Source of the DNA: Endomicrobium sp.
GTDB lineage: Bacteria; Elusimicrobiota; Endomicrobiia; Endomicrobiales; Endomicrobiaceae
NCBI GenBank assembly: GCA_031264425.1
Contig: JAISDY010000043.1
Span: 1 to 11,256, forward strand
Reading direction: 5' to 3'
DNA length: 11,256 nt
The translations under genes were made by a program, and so were the position numbers. Of this stretch, positions 1 through 7,606 are shown in pieces. Every line of letters begins with the position of its first letter. Position 1 is the first letter of the stretch. The notes under the pieces are model-generated. The model was not told where the DNA came from. It did not search any database and saw only the letters and a list, made by a program, of their open reading frames with translations.

Positions 1-252
1 AAGAAATGACAAGGAAGATGTTGGATAAGTAAAGGAATGAGTAGAGAGATGGTAGAGAAGCTAGAAAGAGGGGAAGAGGTAGGAACAACGAAGAAAGAGG
101 GGAATGGGATAGGGATGCAGCAGATAAGAGGAGTGATAAAAGAAATGAGATGGAAGATAAAGATAGAGTCAAGAGAAGGAGAAGGGACGGAGTTTATCCT
201 AACATTCCCAAAGGCTGAGAACCCAAGCCAAGATGGTTTGCAGACAGGATAG
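1..252 (+). pseudogene. Histidine kinase ATPase-domain remnant (5' part of broken hybrid kinase)
   Basis: The frame readable from about 10 to 252 encodes the C-terminal half of a HATPase_c domain. It has a GNGIGMQQI G2-type box (about 109-135) and a typical closing strand with EGEGTEFILTFP (about 175-210). Upstream, the G1 box (DxGxG) is not intact: this frame reads ISKGM, but GAT at 24-26 followed by a frame change would give D-x-G-K-G-M, so I infer a two-base loss near 27-30. The same frame also has a TGA at 7-9. At 217-222 the frame leaves the family pattern and stops at 250-252, while the next frame over continues sensibly into the receiver part. The ATG at 37 has no good ribosome binding site, so I do not regard it as a true start. 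I read this as a decayed gene; a functional short ATPase fragment is unlikely. Confidence 0.6.
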
Positions 253-617
253 AGATAAAGAAGAGAGAAGAGGTAGTGATACTGGATGACGAGGTAGTAT
301 TGCATGAAGTGTGGAGAGAGAAGTTGACGGAGTACGAGAAAGAGATAAGATTAAAGTTTTTTACGCAAGGAGTAGGAGCGTTAAAATATCTAAAATCATT
401 AGAAAATAAAGAGAAAGTATTTTTACTTACTGATTACAGATTTAAGAAAGAAGAAGTAAACGGAATAGATATAATAGAGGAAAGTGGAATGAAAGAAAGG
501 CATATACTTGTAACAGGCGAGGAAGTTTCAAGAATAAAAGATTTTAATGAAAAAGCTAAGTTTTTAAAATTGTTTCCAAAAATGTACATTGCTGGCATTC
601 CTTTAAGACTACTTTAA
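219..617 (+). pseudogene. Receiver-like domain remnant (3' part of broken hybrid kinase)
   Basis: This frame is open from just after a TGA at 216-218 to the TAA at 615-617. Before the GTG at 276 it encodes a linker (PRWFADRIEIKK) that would follow directly from the ATPase domain, so 276 is probably not a real start, and no Shine-Dalgarno sequence precedes it. The product resembles a two-component receiver. It has an acidic pair in the first strand (VILDDE, about 276-293), a likely phospho-acceptor Asp in FLLTDYRF (about 421-444), and a VTG segment at the fourth strand. The last strand has PKM rather than the usual Lys-Pro. With the preceding remnant it forms one hybrid kinase in which signalling would pass from ATPase to receiver. 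A one-base deletion near 217-222 is the simplest break. Whether it is a true mutation or a sequencing error cannot be told from this sequence. Confidence 0.6.
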
Positions 618-638
618 TTGTTTAATAAATTATTTTAT

Positions 639-642
639 AAGG
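639..642 (+). promoter_or_regulatory. Ribosome binding site of batB
   Basis: AAGG lies one base before the ATG at 644 but seven bases before the ATG at 650. The normal spacing favours 650 as the start. Confidence 0.5.
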
Positions 643-649
643 CATGGTT

Positions 650-1645
650 ATGTTTGCAGATAAAATTTATTTATTGTTACTGTTATTGCTTCCACTTTTA
701 GCAGGATTCCTTTATTTAACATTTCGTAAAAGAGCGTTTGATTTGGTACTGCTTATATCTAAGTCCAATTTCTTGTCTCTTACAAATGTTAATTTAAACG
801 CTTATAAAGTTAAAAATATTTTAATTCTTTCAGCCTTATTTTTTATTATTATTGCTTTGGCACGTCCACAGTTTGGCTATAAAAAGAAAACTGTAATAAA
901 AGAATCTTCTGAAATTGTTATATCTTTAGACGTTTCAAGAAGCATGCTTGCCCAAGATCTGAAGCCGAATAGACTTGAAAAAGCTAAAGATATGGTGTTA
1001 AAGATTGTTGAAGAGAACCCCGGCGAAAAAATAGGCATTATTGTCTTTTCAGGAAGCGCTATGTGGCAATGTCCCATGACCTACGATTCTCAGGCTTTAA
1101 AAATGTTCTTACAAAGTGTTGAGGTCGGCAGTCTTCCTATGGGCGGCACTCAAATAAGCGATGCTATTGTGCTAGCTTCAAAAGCTGTGGAAAAAGAACT
1201 TTCCAATGGAAAAGTTATGATTTTAATAAGCGACGGAGAAGATCACGATTCAAAAATTAAAGAAGCTATAAATAAAGCTAAAAAAGCGGGATTGAAAATT
1301 ATTACGGTCGGTATTGGCACGCCGACTGGCTCTCCAGTTCCTGTAAAAGATGAAAGCGGTATAATAAAGGATTATATTAAAGACAGAACCGGTCAGGTTG
1401 TTGTAAGCAAGATAAATGCAAATTTACTCAAAAGCGTTGCCAGCGAAACAGGCGGAAAATATTTTGATGCTTCAGGTAAAGATATTTCAGGGGATCTGTC
1501 AAAAGCAGTAAGAGATTTAGAAAAAAATAAAAATAAGGTCAGCGAAAGAGATGGCAAAATAGACAGATTCCAGATATTCTTACTTGTCGCTTTGCTGTTG
1601 CTGTTTATAGAATTATTATTTCCTGTAAAAAGATTAAAGAAATGA
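650..1645 (+). CDS. batB: BatA/BatB-family von Willebrand A membrane protein
   Basis: This is a 331-residue membrane protein of the Bat (Bacteroides aerotolerance) family. Two N-terminal membrane segments (about 7-25 and 56-71) are followed by the family hallmark ARPQFG (71-76). A vWA domain runs from about 88 to 285 with a complete metal-binding MIDAS: D94-x-S96-x-S98, T167 in GGTQ, and D195 in SDGED. A third membrane segment (about 307-323) and a basic tail close the protein, so the vWA domain should sit on one face of the inner membrane. I chose ATG 650 over 644 because AAGG at 639-642 is correctly spaced. The stop overlaps the next gene's start (ATGA). Being followed directly by a TPR gene matches BatB rather than BatA, but one vWA gene alone does not settle which. 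The biochemical role of the family is poorly defined; aerotolerance and envelope-stress phenotypes are reported. Confidence 0.88.
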   Translation: MFADKIYLLLLLLLPLLAGFLYLTFRKRAFDLVLLISKSNFLSLTNVNLNAYKVKNILILSALFFIIIALARPQFGYKKKTVIKESSEIVISLDVSRSMLAQDLKPNRLEKAKDMVLKIVEENPGEKIGIIVFSGSAMWQCPMTYDSQALKMFLQSVEVGSLPMGGTQISDAIVLASKAVEKELSNGKVMILISDGEDHDSKIKEAINKAKKAGLKIITVGIGTPTGSPVPVKDESGIIKDYIKDRTGQVVVSKINANLLKSVASETGGKYFDASGKDISGDLSKAVRDLEKNKNKVSERDGKIDRFQIFLLVALLLLFIELLFPVKRLKK

Positions 1646-2622
1646 AAATAGAGAAAAGACTTTTTGTTAAAATAATCGCTTTTTTCACGCTTTTGATTCT
1701 TCTATTTTTGATTTTATTTATATCAATCAAAAATGTAAGAGCCAATAACAAAGCTGTGAAGTATTTTAATAAAGAAAATTTTGAAGCGGCTGCGCAAACT
1801 TTTGATAATGAGCTTAAAAATAGTCCAAAAAATTATGTTGTAATAAACAATTCAGCGGGAACAGACTATAAACTAAATAAACTGGACGAAGCAGAGTCAA
1901 AGTATTCGGTTGTTATAAACTCCACAGATGCCGCAAAAGAAGACAAATTTACGGCTTTGTACGGTATAGGAAACGTTGAATTCTTAAAAAATAATTTTGA
2001 AAAATCCGCAGACTTTTACAGAGAGGCTTTGAAACTTAATCCAAATGATAAAGACGCAAAATATAACCTTGAGCTTGTGTTGTTAAAATTGAACGAGAAA
2101 AACAATAAACAAGACAGTAAAGACGATAAACAGAAAAATGATAAGCAAAAACAAAATCAACAAGCTCAAGATTTAAAAAAGCAGATGGAGCAAAATGATA
2201 AAGCTCAAAAAGAAAATGAAAAGAAACGCCAAGAAAAGAACGGCAAAAGCGGCGATAATAAAGATTCCGATTCCCAAAGAAGCGATGACAATAAACAAAA
2301 AGAGTTGGAAAAAGAAAAAAAAGAGCTTGATAAGCAGAAACAAGAAATAAGCGATAAAATAAAAAATTTAATGAATGCCCAAAAAGATAAAGATCAACCT
2401 AAACAAAAGCAATCTAATGCTCAAAAGGAAGAAAAATTTCAAAAAGGCAAACAGTCTGACAAAAGCGAGCCTATGCAACAAAACAAGATAAAAAAAGATG
2501 TTAATAAAGATACGCAAGCCGTAATGCTTTTAAATTATTATAATGAAGCTGATAAAAATTCAAATAAAGTCAGAAATAAAAATAAAGAACCTTTAACAAA
2601 TCAACCGCAAGAGGATTGGTAA
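1642..2622 (+). CDS. batC: BatC-like TPR protein with Lys/Gln-rich tail
   Basis: This 326-residue protein begins with an uncleaved-looking membrane segment (about 8-29). About three TPR-like helical pairs follow (roughly 35-140), the clearest being the third, with ALKLNPNDKDAKYN. From about 145 to 290 it is a highly charged, low-complexity stretch dominated by Lys, Gln, Asp, Glu and Asn, probably coiled-coil or disordered. The last 35 residues are ordered again (AVMLLNYYNEADK) and end in EDW, a style of ending seen in BatC/TPR proteins of Bat operons. The start overlaps the previous stop as ATGA and the stop overlaps the next start as TAATG, so the three genes are probably translationally coupled. 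TPR repeats usually mediate protein-protein contacts, so I infer a scaffold between the vWA protein and BatD. Assignment rests mainly on domain order and neighbours. Confidence 0.8.
   Translation: MKIEKRLFVKIIAFFTLLILLFLILFISIKNVRANNKAVKYFNKENFEAAAQTFDNELKNSPKNYVVINNSAGTDYKLNKLDEAESKYSVVINSTDAAKEDKFTALYGIGNVEFLKNNFEKSADFYREALKLNPNDKDAKYNLELVLLKLNEKNNKQDSKDDKQKNDKQKQNQQAQDLKKQMEQNDKAQKENEKKRQEKNGKSGDNKDSDSQRSDDNKQKELEKEKKELDKQKQEISDKIKNLMNAQKDKDQPKQKQSNAQKEEKFQKGKQSDKSEPMQQNKIKKDVNKDTQAVMLLNYYNEADKNSNKVRNKNKEPLTNQPQEDW
2611..2614 (+). promoter_or_regulatory. Ribosome binding site of batD
   Basis: GAGG lies seven bases before ATG 2622, inside the end of batC. This supports 2622 over an in-frame TTG at 2616. 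Confidence 0.5.
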
Positions 2623-4358
2623 TGTTTAAAAAGATATTTTGTTTAGTAATGTTATCTCTTGGAATAACATCGCTATATGCGGACGTTATTTCTTTTAATG
2701 CATCTGTAGATAAAAAAACGGTAGCTTTAAACGATTCTTCCATATATTCAATTACAATAAGTGGCGATGGAAAAAATTTGCCAGATCACGAAATAGGAAA
2801 TATTGTTGAATTTAACAGATTCGGCACCTCTACTTCGCAAAGTATGACTATAATAAATGGAAAGTCCAATGTGAGCGTTACTTATAGATATACTTTGGGA
2901 CCAAAAAGAACTGGTAAGTTTACAATACCTCCCGCTACTATATCCTATAATGGTAAAACATACTCAACCGAAAGTATAGAGATAGAGGTTGTTCCTGCTA
3001 AAAATATTCAGAGCATTTCTTCCGCGGATTCAAGCAGGGGAAGCGTTCGCCAACATTCGTCGCAAAATCCTCCCGGGAAAGCGTTTGTTAAAGCTTCAGT
3101 AAATAAAACAACGGTTTACGAAAACGAAAAATTAGTTTATAAATTTAACTTCTATAGAAATGTTGACTTAATATCTAATCCTGAATACTATCCTCCTGAT
3201 TTTACGGGTTTTTGGAATGACGGATCTAAACCAAAAGAACGTTACGATGTTATTGACGGCTCTAACTATCACATTGATGAAATAGATACTTTTTTATATC
3301 CAGTCGGCGTTGGAGTAAAGACTATTGCGCCGACAAAACTCAAAATAAGCGTTATGGATTTTTCAGGTTCAGACGACGACTTTTTCTCTATTTTCTCAAA
3401 TATGGGGCGAGGACGAACTAAAGTTTTAGAAACAAATCCTGTGGAAGTAAAAGTTATCGCTTTGCCACAAGAAGGAAGACCTTCAAATTTTGAGGGAGCT
3501 GTGGGTGATTTTAAAATAAAGGCTTTGGTTGATAAACAGAATGTACAGACAAACGAGCCTGTAACTTTGACGGTTACCGTAAGCGGAAACGGAAATATGA
3601 AAAGTATAGCCGACATACACTTTGATGATTATAGCGGTTTTAAAAAGTACGACACTATTGTTGCAAATACTTCGGATAATTCAAAAGAATTTAGAGCTAT
3701 ATTTATACCTCAGCTTCCGGGAGAGAAAGAAATACCTGCAGCAAGCCTTTCTTTTTTTAATCCTACAAAGAAACAATATGAGACTATCAAAACACAGGCG
3801 CAAATAATTGTTGTAAGAGGCGAGCCTGTTTATTCGTCCGGTTCTTCTAGTAAAGAATCCGGCACAAATATAATCCGCAGAGGCATAAATTATAACAATC
3901 CGATAAAAAATCTGAAACAATTTAAAGGACATTTTGTAAAAAAGCCTTCATTTTATTTGATTTTTGTTCCGTTTGTTATTTTATTGATGACAATTTTTAC
4001 ATATAAGAAGATACAAACAAATCCGTTGAAAAAAAGCAAAATTACTTCTTCTGTTGCAAAAATTCAAAAACTATTAGAAAGCGCGCGACTTGAAGTTTCA
4101 AAAAATAATTTGCACTTGGCTCTAAACTTAATCTATCAAGCTTTAATGGAATTTGTGACTATTAAAACAGGAATATTATCCGACAATTTATCCGGAGATC
4201 AAATAAAAGAAAAATTACTAACGTCAGGAGTAGATGAAGCGAATATTGGCAAAATAATGAAAATTTACGATAAACTCAACTTCTATAAGTTCGCTTCTGT
4301 AGATTTAGACAAAGATTCCATAAAAATTTTAATAGACGCCGTAAAATCTTTGATTTAA
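2622..4358 (+). CDS. batD: BatD-like exported, membrane-anchored protein
   Basis: This 578-residue protein has a clear signal peptide (basic MFKK, hydrophobic core, likely cleavage after LYA at about residue 20). A long beta-rich region of Ig-like repeats follows, in the pattern of the BatD/oxygen-tolerance family: an opening strand with FNASVDKKTVALNDS and a TGKFTIPPATISYNGK segment near 95-115. A second such repeat begins near residue 290, with VDKQNVQTNEPVTLTV. One membrane segment at about 443-464 leaves the repeats outside the cytoplasm and a C-terminal helical domain of about 110 residues inside. I chose ATG 2622, which shares one base with the batC stop and has GAGG upstream. Position in the operon, size and topology all fit BatD. 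I infer that it forms an envelope complex with the vWA and TPR proteins; no catalytic motif is visible. Confidence 0.83.
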   Translation: MFKKIFCLVMLSLGITSLYADVISFNASVDKKTVALNDSSIYSITISGDGKNLPDHEIGNIVEFNRFGTSTSQSMTIINGKSNVSVTYRYTLGPKRTGKFTIPPATISYNGKTYSTESIEIEVVPAKNIQSISSADSSRGSVRQHSSQNPPGKAFVKASVNKTTVYENEKLVYKFNFYRNVDLISNPEYYPPDFTGFWNDGSKPKERYDVIDGSNYHIDEIDTFLYPVGVGVKTIAPTKLKISVMDFSGSDDDFFSIFSNMGRGRTKVLETNPVEVKVIALPQEGRPSNFEGAVGDFKIKALVDKQNVQTNEPVTLTVTVSGNGNMKSIADIHFDDYSGFKKYDTIVANTSDNSKEFRAIFIPQLPGEKEIPAASLSFFNPTKKQYETIKTQAQIIVVRGEPVYSSGSSSKESGTNIIRRGINYNNPIKNLKQFKGHFVKKPSFYLIFVPFVILLMTIFTYKKIQTNPLKKSKITSSVAKIQKLLESARLEVSKNNLHLALNLIYQALMEFVTIKTGILSDNLSGDQIKEKLLTSGVDEANIGKIMKIYDKLNFYKFASVDLDKDSIKILIDAVKSLI

Positions 4359-4382
4359 ATATAAGTATTTGTCAAAGATATA

Positions 4383-4397
4383 AATAACCGGGTTATT
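4383..4397. repeat. Perfect short inverted repeat between batD and the M16 gene
   Basis: AATAACC and GGTTATT are exact inverted copies around a single G. There is no following T-run, so it is not a normal intrinsic terminator. It could be an operator for the M16 gene or chance. Confidence 0.4.
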
Positions 4398-4427
4398 AGA
4401 AAGACCCAACTATAAAAGAGGTATAAA

Positions 4428-7325
4428 GTGAAAAGAATTCTAATTAAAAGATTGTTTACGTCTTTATTGTCAATTTATTTTGTTCTCTCAATATTTGTTT
4501 CTTCATCGGCTGTTCAAACGTCTCATCTGGTTACAGAATCTGTAGATCTTTACGGCGGATTGGGTTTGCCGACAGACACTATTCCTTTTATGAAAAAAGT
4601 CCGCAGAGGCACGCTGCCTAACGGACTTCGTTATTACATTTTAAAAAATAATAAGCCTGAAAACAGGGCTTGCTTAACGCTAGCTGTTAATGCAGGGTCT
4701 GTCTTAGAGGAAGATAATGAGCAAGGGCTTGCTCATTTTGTGGAGCATATGGCTTTCCAAGGAACAAAACGGTTCCCTAAAAAAGGAGATATTTTAAATT
4801 ATTTCCGTTCTAAGGGAATGCGCTTTGGAGCGGACGAGAATGCATATACGTCTTTTAACGAAACAGTCTATGGGATAGAAATACCTGTTGAATCCGATGG
4901 CAAAGGCGGGAAGCGTATTCCCAAAAAAGCTCTTGATACCATTGACGATTGGACGTATGCAATTACTTTTGATCCGAAAAATATAGATGATGAAAAACTC
5001 GTTATATTAGAAGAAAAAAGATTGAGAATGGCAAACGCTAACGGAAGAGTTATAGAGAAACTTATTCCTATTATATATAAAGGATCTAAATACGCTGTGC
5101 GCATGCCCATAGGTTTGTCAGAAATAATAGAGAATGCAAATCAGAAAGTTATAAAAGATTTTTATGACAAATGGTATTGTACGGAGAATATGGCTGTTAT
5201 ATTGGTAGGAGACTTTGATGATAGCGATTTGGAAAAAGCGCTAATATCTTATTTTCACGCTGTTCCTAGCAAAGTTTTGTTGAAGCGTCCAGATTATGAA
5301 TTTCCGCTTCCTATAAAAGGAAATCAAAATATAGAAATTATTACTGATTCTGAGCTTTCTAATGCGTTGGTTTATCTTAGGTATAATCAATTTGCAAAAA
5401 TTTTGGATAATAGTTTAAGTTCTTTTAGAGAACAGTTGATAGATAAACTTATTTCAAGCATGATCGCCCAACGCTTTCAAGAAGAATCGCATAATCCGGA
5501 TGCGCCGTATATTTGGGCTTCTATTCAGGAAGATAGGGTTAAATCTTCTTCGCCGTCACGTTTTATGCAGCTTTATGCGAGGGCAAAAACAGACAAAACG
5601 GAAGAAGTCATTAAGTTTTTATTAAAAGAAAAAGAGCTTATTTATCGTTACGGCTGGACTAAGTCGGAAGTTGACGTTGCTAAACGTGCGCTTCTTGCCG
5701 AATTTACTTCTTTGGCTGCAGAAAAAAGATATGATTCAAGTGTATATATTTCAAAATTTACGAATCATTTTATTGGGGACAACGCCAGCGTGGCTGATAA
5801 CGATATTTTGCTTAATGCTGCAAAGAAAATACTGCCCAACATTAGTATAGAAGAATTGAATGAAACGGCAAAGAAATATTTTGCGGAAGACGACTTGATC
5901 GCCGTTGTAGTTGCTCCTGAGAAAGAAAGAATTCCATCTAAAGATAAAATTAAAAAGATAATTAAAACTTCAAAAAAGATGAAAATTTCGCCGCCAAAGG
6001 AAGAAATTGTAAATGATATTCTCTTGAATAATGCCCCTGTTTCTGGAAAAATTTTGAATGAAAATATAGACGCCGAAACAAACGCTATTATTTGGAACCT
6101 TTCAAACGGCGCTACGGTTGTCTTGAAGAAAACCGATAATAAAGCAAACGAAATTGTAATGGATGCTTTGGCAAAAGGCGGGATTTTAAACGTTTCTAGC
6201 AAAGATATTGTATCGGCGCAACTTGCCGCGGACATGTTTAATGTTTCTGGCGTTGGGAAATACTCTAGTGACGAATTGCCAAAGAAACTTGCCGATAAAC
6301 AAGTAAGCCTTTATTTCAATATGTCTGAGTTTACGCATGGTTTTTCTGGAGCGAGCGTAAATAAAGATATTAAAACTTTGTTTGAGCTTTTGTATTTGAA
6401 TTTTACTGACCCTAGATTTGATTCCGAAGCAGTAAAGGCTTATATTTCAAAACGCAAATCGTTTCTTGAAAACGAAGATCGGGACCCGAAAAATGTTTTT
6501 AGTAAGGATTTTATAAAAATTATTTACGGGAACGATCCATATTTTAAACCTTTAGAGTTTTCAGATATTGCCAAACTTAATAAAAGCACCGCGTTAAATC
6601 TTGTTAAAAAAGCTTTAAATCCTGCGGACTATACGTTTGTCTTTGTTGGAAGTGTTGACGACATTAATACTTTTAAAGAATATGCGGCGACATATTTAGC
6701 TTCTATCCCTGCGGGTAAAGAAAAAAATTCTTTACCGCAACATAATGTTGCTCGTCCGAGAGAAGTTAAGCGTAATGTTTATAAGGGAAAAGAAGAGTTA
6801 AGCAGTGTCCGAATGAAGTGGATTATAAAAGAACAATATTCTCAAAATGAAAAAGCCGCGGCAGACGCGCTGAGAGAATATTTAAATATTGTTCTTGTTG
6901 AAGATATTAGAATGAAACTTGGCAATACGTACAGTATTTACAGCTTTACTGATTTAGACATTTTACTTGGAGAATTGAGCTTAAACATTTCATTTTCCTG
7001 TGCCCCGAACAAAGTTGACGAAAGCATTGCCGAAATAATTAAAGACATAAATGCTATAGATTCGGGTAATATCAACCTTGATATTCTAAGTAAAGCAAAA
7101 AAAGCCTGCAAGAAAGTATATGAAATTTCAATTCAAGACAATTCTACGCTTGCAAGAAATTATGCGGACTTGGCTGTCATATATGGCAAACCATTTGCCT
7201 CTATAGGCGAATTCCCTAAACTCTATGATTCTATGTCTTCAAAAGATTTACAAACAATAGTCAACAAACTTTTAAAAGGCGGCTGCACTCAAGTTGTTTT
7301 ATACCCCGAAAAGTTGAAAGAATAA
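4428..7325 (+). CDS. Exported M16-family zinc metalloprotease (PqqL/insulinase-like)
   Basis: This 965-residue protein has a basic N-terminus and a hydrophobic core (about 8-25) ending SSSA, a likely signal peptide cleaved near residue 28, so it should act in the periplasm or outside the cell. The catalytic M16 unit follows: GTLPNGLRYY (61-70), the inverted zinc motif H103-F-V-E106-H107, and the downstream ExxxxxxE pair (E189 and E196) that supplies the third zinc ligand. A second M16-like half starts near residue 550 (IIWNLSNGATVVLKK) and lacks an HxxEH motif, as usual for two-unit M16 peptidases. Length matches the roughly 930-residue PqqL-like group. The start is GTG with AGAGG at 4417-4421, six bases upstream. 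It lies 69 bases after batD, so it may be read through or have its own promoter. The substrate is not evident; degradation of exported peptides is a family-level guess. Confidence 0.9.
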   Translation: MKRILIKRLFTSLLSIYFVLSIFVSSSAVQTSHLVTESVDLYGGLGLPTDTIPFMKKVRRGTLPNGLRYYILKNNKPENRACLTLAVNAGSVLEEDNEQGLAHFVEHMAFQGTKRFPKKGDILNYFRSKGMRFGADENAYTSFNETVYGIEIPVESDGKGGKRIPKKALDTIDDWTYAITFDPKNIDDEKLVILEEKRLRMANANGRVIEKLIPIIYKGSKYAVRMPIGLSEIIENANQKVIKDFYDKWYCTENMAVILVGDFDDSDLEKALISYFHAVPSKVLLKRPDYEFPLPIKGNQNIEIITDSELSNALVYLRYNQFAKILDNSLSSFREQLIDKLISSMIAQRFQEESHNPDAPYIWASIQEDRVKSSSPSRFMQLYARAKTDKTEEVIKFLLKEKELIYRYGWTKSEVDVAKRALLAEFTSLAAEKRYDSSVYISKFTNHFIGDNASVADNDILLNAAKKILPNISIEELNETAKKYFAEDDLIAVVVAPEKERIPSKDKIKKIIKTSKKMKISPPKEEIVNDILLNNAPVSGKILNENIDAETNAIIWNLSNGATVVLKKTDNKANEIVMDALAKGGILNVSSKDIVSAQLAADMFNVSGVGKYSSDELPKKLADKQVSLYFNMSEFTHGFSGASVNKDIKTLFELLYLNFTDPRFDSEAVKAYISKRKSFLENEDRDPKNVFSKDFIKIIYGNDPYFKPLEFSDIAKLNKSTALNLVKKALNPADYTFVFVGSVDDINTFKEYAATYLASIPAGKEKNSLPQHNVARPREVKRNVYKGKEELSSVRMKWIIKEQYSQNEKAAADALREYLNIVLVEDIRMKLGNTYSIYSFTDLDILLGELSLNISFSCAPNKVDESIAEIIKDINAIDSGNINLDILSKAKKACKKVYEISIQDNSTLARNYADLAVIYGKPFASIGEFPKLYDSMSSKDLQTIVNKLLKGGCTQVVLYPEKLKE

Positions 7326-7329
7326 CAGC

Positions 7330-7344
7330 TATAAATTATTATAA
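7330..7344. promoter_or_regulatory. Weak PerR/Fur-like AT dyad upstream of rubredoxin
   Basis: The right half, ATTATAA, matches the remembered PerR half-site exactly, and the left half matches at four of seven positions. It lies about 12 bases before the proposed -35. The region is so AT-rich that chance is a serious alternative. Confidence 0.2.
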
Positions 7345-7355
7345 AGGGCATAATA

Positions 7356-7384
7356 TTGCAAAAAATTGTCAAAAAAGTGATAAT
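7356..7384 (+). promoter_or_regulatory. Candidate sigma-70-type promoter for the rubredoxin-iscS genes
   Basis: TTGCAA at 7356-7361 and GATAAT at 7379-7384 are separated by 17 bases. Transcription would start near 7391, about 40 bases before the rubredoxin start. This is the best promoter-like sequence in the 107-base gap after the protease gene. Confidence 0.4.
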
Positions 7385-7432
7385 ATTGGGCAATTTGGAA
7401 AGTCCATATGATCAACTTAAGGAGGGTGTGTT

Positions 7433-7591
7433 ATGGAAAAGTGGAAATGTTCTGTATGTGGAGATGTTTATGATCCGGCAGTAGGTGACCCTGATAAAGG
7501 AATTGCTCCGAGAACATCTTTTGAGCAGTTGCCTGAAGACTGGACATGTCCTTTTTGCGGTCAGCCGAAATCTGTTTTTGAAAGAGAATAA
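7433..7591 (+). CDS. Rubredoxin
   Basis: This 52-residue protein is a full-length classical rubredoxin. The two iron-binding pairs are C6-x-x-C9 (CSVCG) and C39-x-x-C42 (CPFCG), with the usual intervening [25 protein letters not shown] core. It is a soluble one-iron electron carrier. In anaerobes rubredoxin commonly passes electrons to flavodiiron proteins and superoxide reductases, and genes for both lie downstream on the same strand, so that partnership is a reasonable inference. The ATG is preceded by an unusually strong AAGGAGGG (7419-7426) six bases upstream, and a promoter-like sequence lies just before it. The next gene begins 15 bases after its stop, so the two are very likely cotranscribed. 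All four cysteines are present and nothing looks truncated. Confidence 0.96.
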   Translation: MEKWKCSVCGDVYDPAVGDPDKGIAPRTSFEQLPEDWTCPFCGQPKSVFERE

Positions 7592-7606
7592 CTAACAGGA
7601 TGACTT

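Noticed and set aside
217..222. Programmed -1 ribosomal frameshift joining the ATPase and receiver parts
   Set aside because: There is no slippery heptamer or clear downstream structure, and a second probable frame break upstream fits decay better.
2074..2512. Tandem DNA repeat within batC
   Set aside because: The sequence is A-rich and low in complexity, but I found no fixed repeat unit.
3269..3616. Open reading frame on the minus strand inside batD
   Set aside because: It is antisense to a well-supported gene and has no family features.
4369..4397. Possible promoter before the protease gene (TTGTCA as -35)
   Set aside because: No acceptable -10 lies 16-18 bases downstream, so I do not annotate it.
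5765..6235. Open reading frame of 156 codons on the minus strand
   Set aside because: It lies wholly inside the protease gene, has a composition typical of antisense reading, and shows no recognisable domain or ribosome site.
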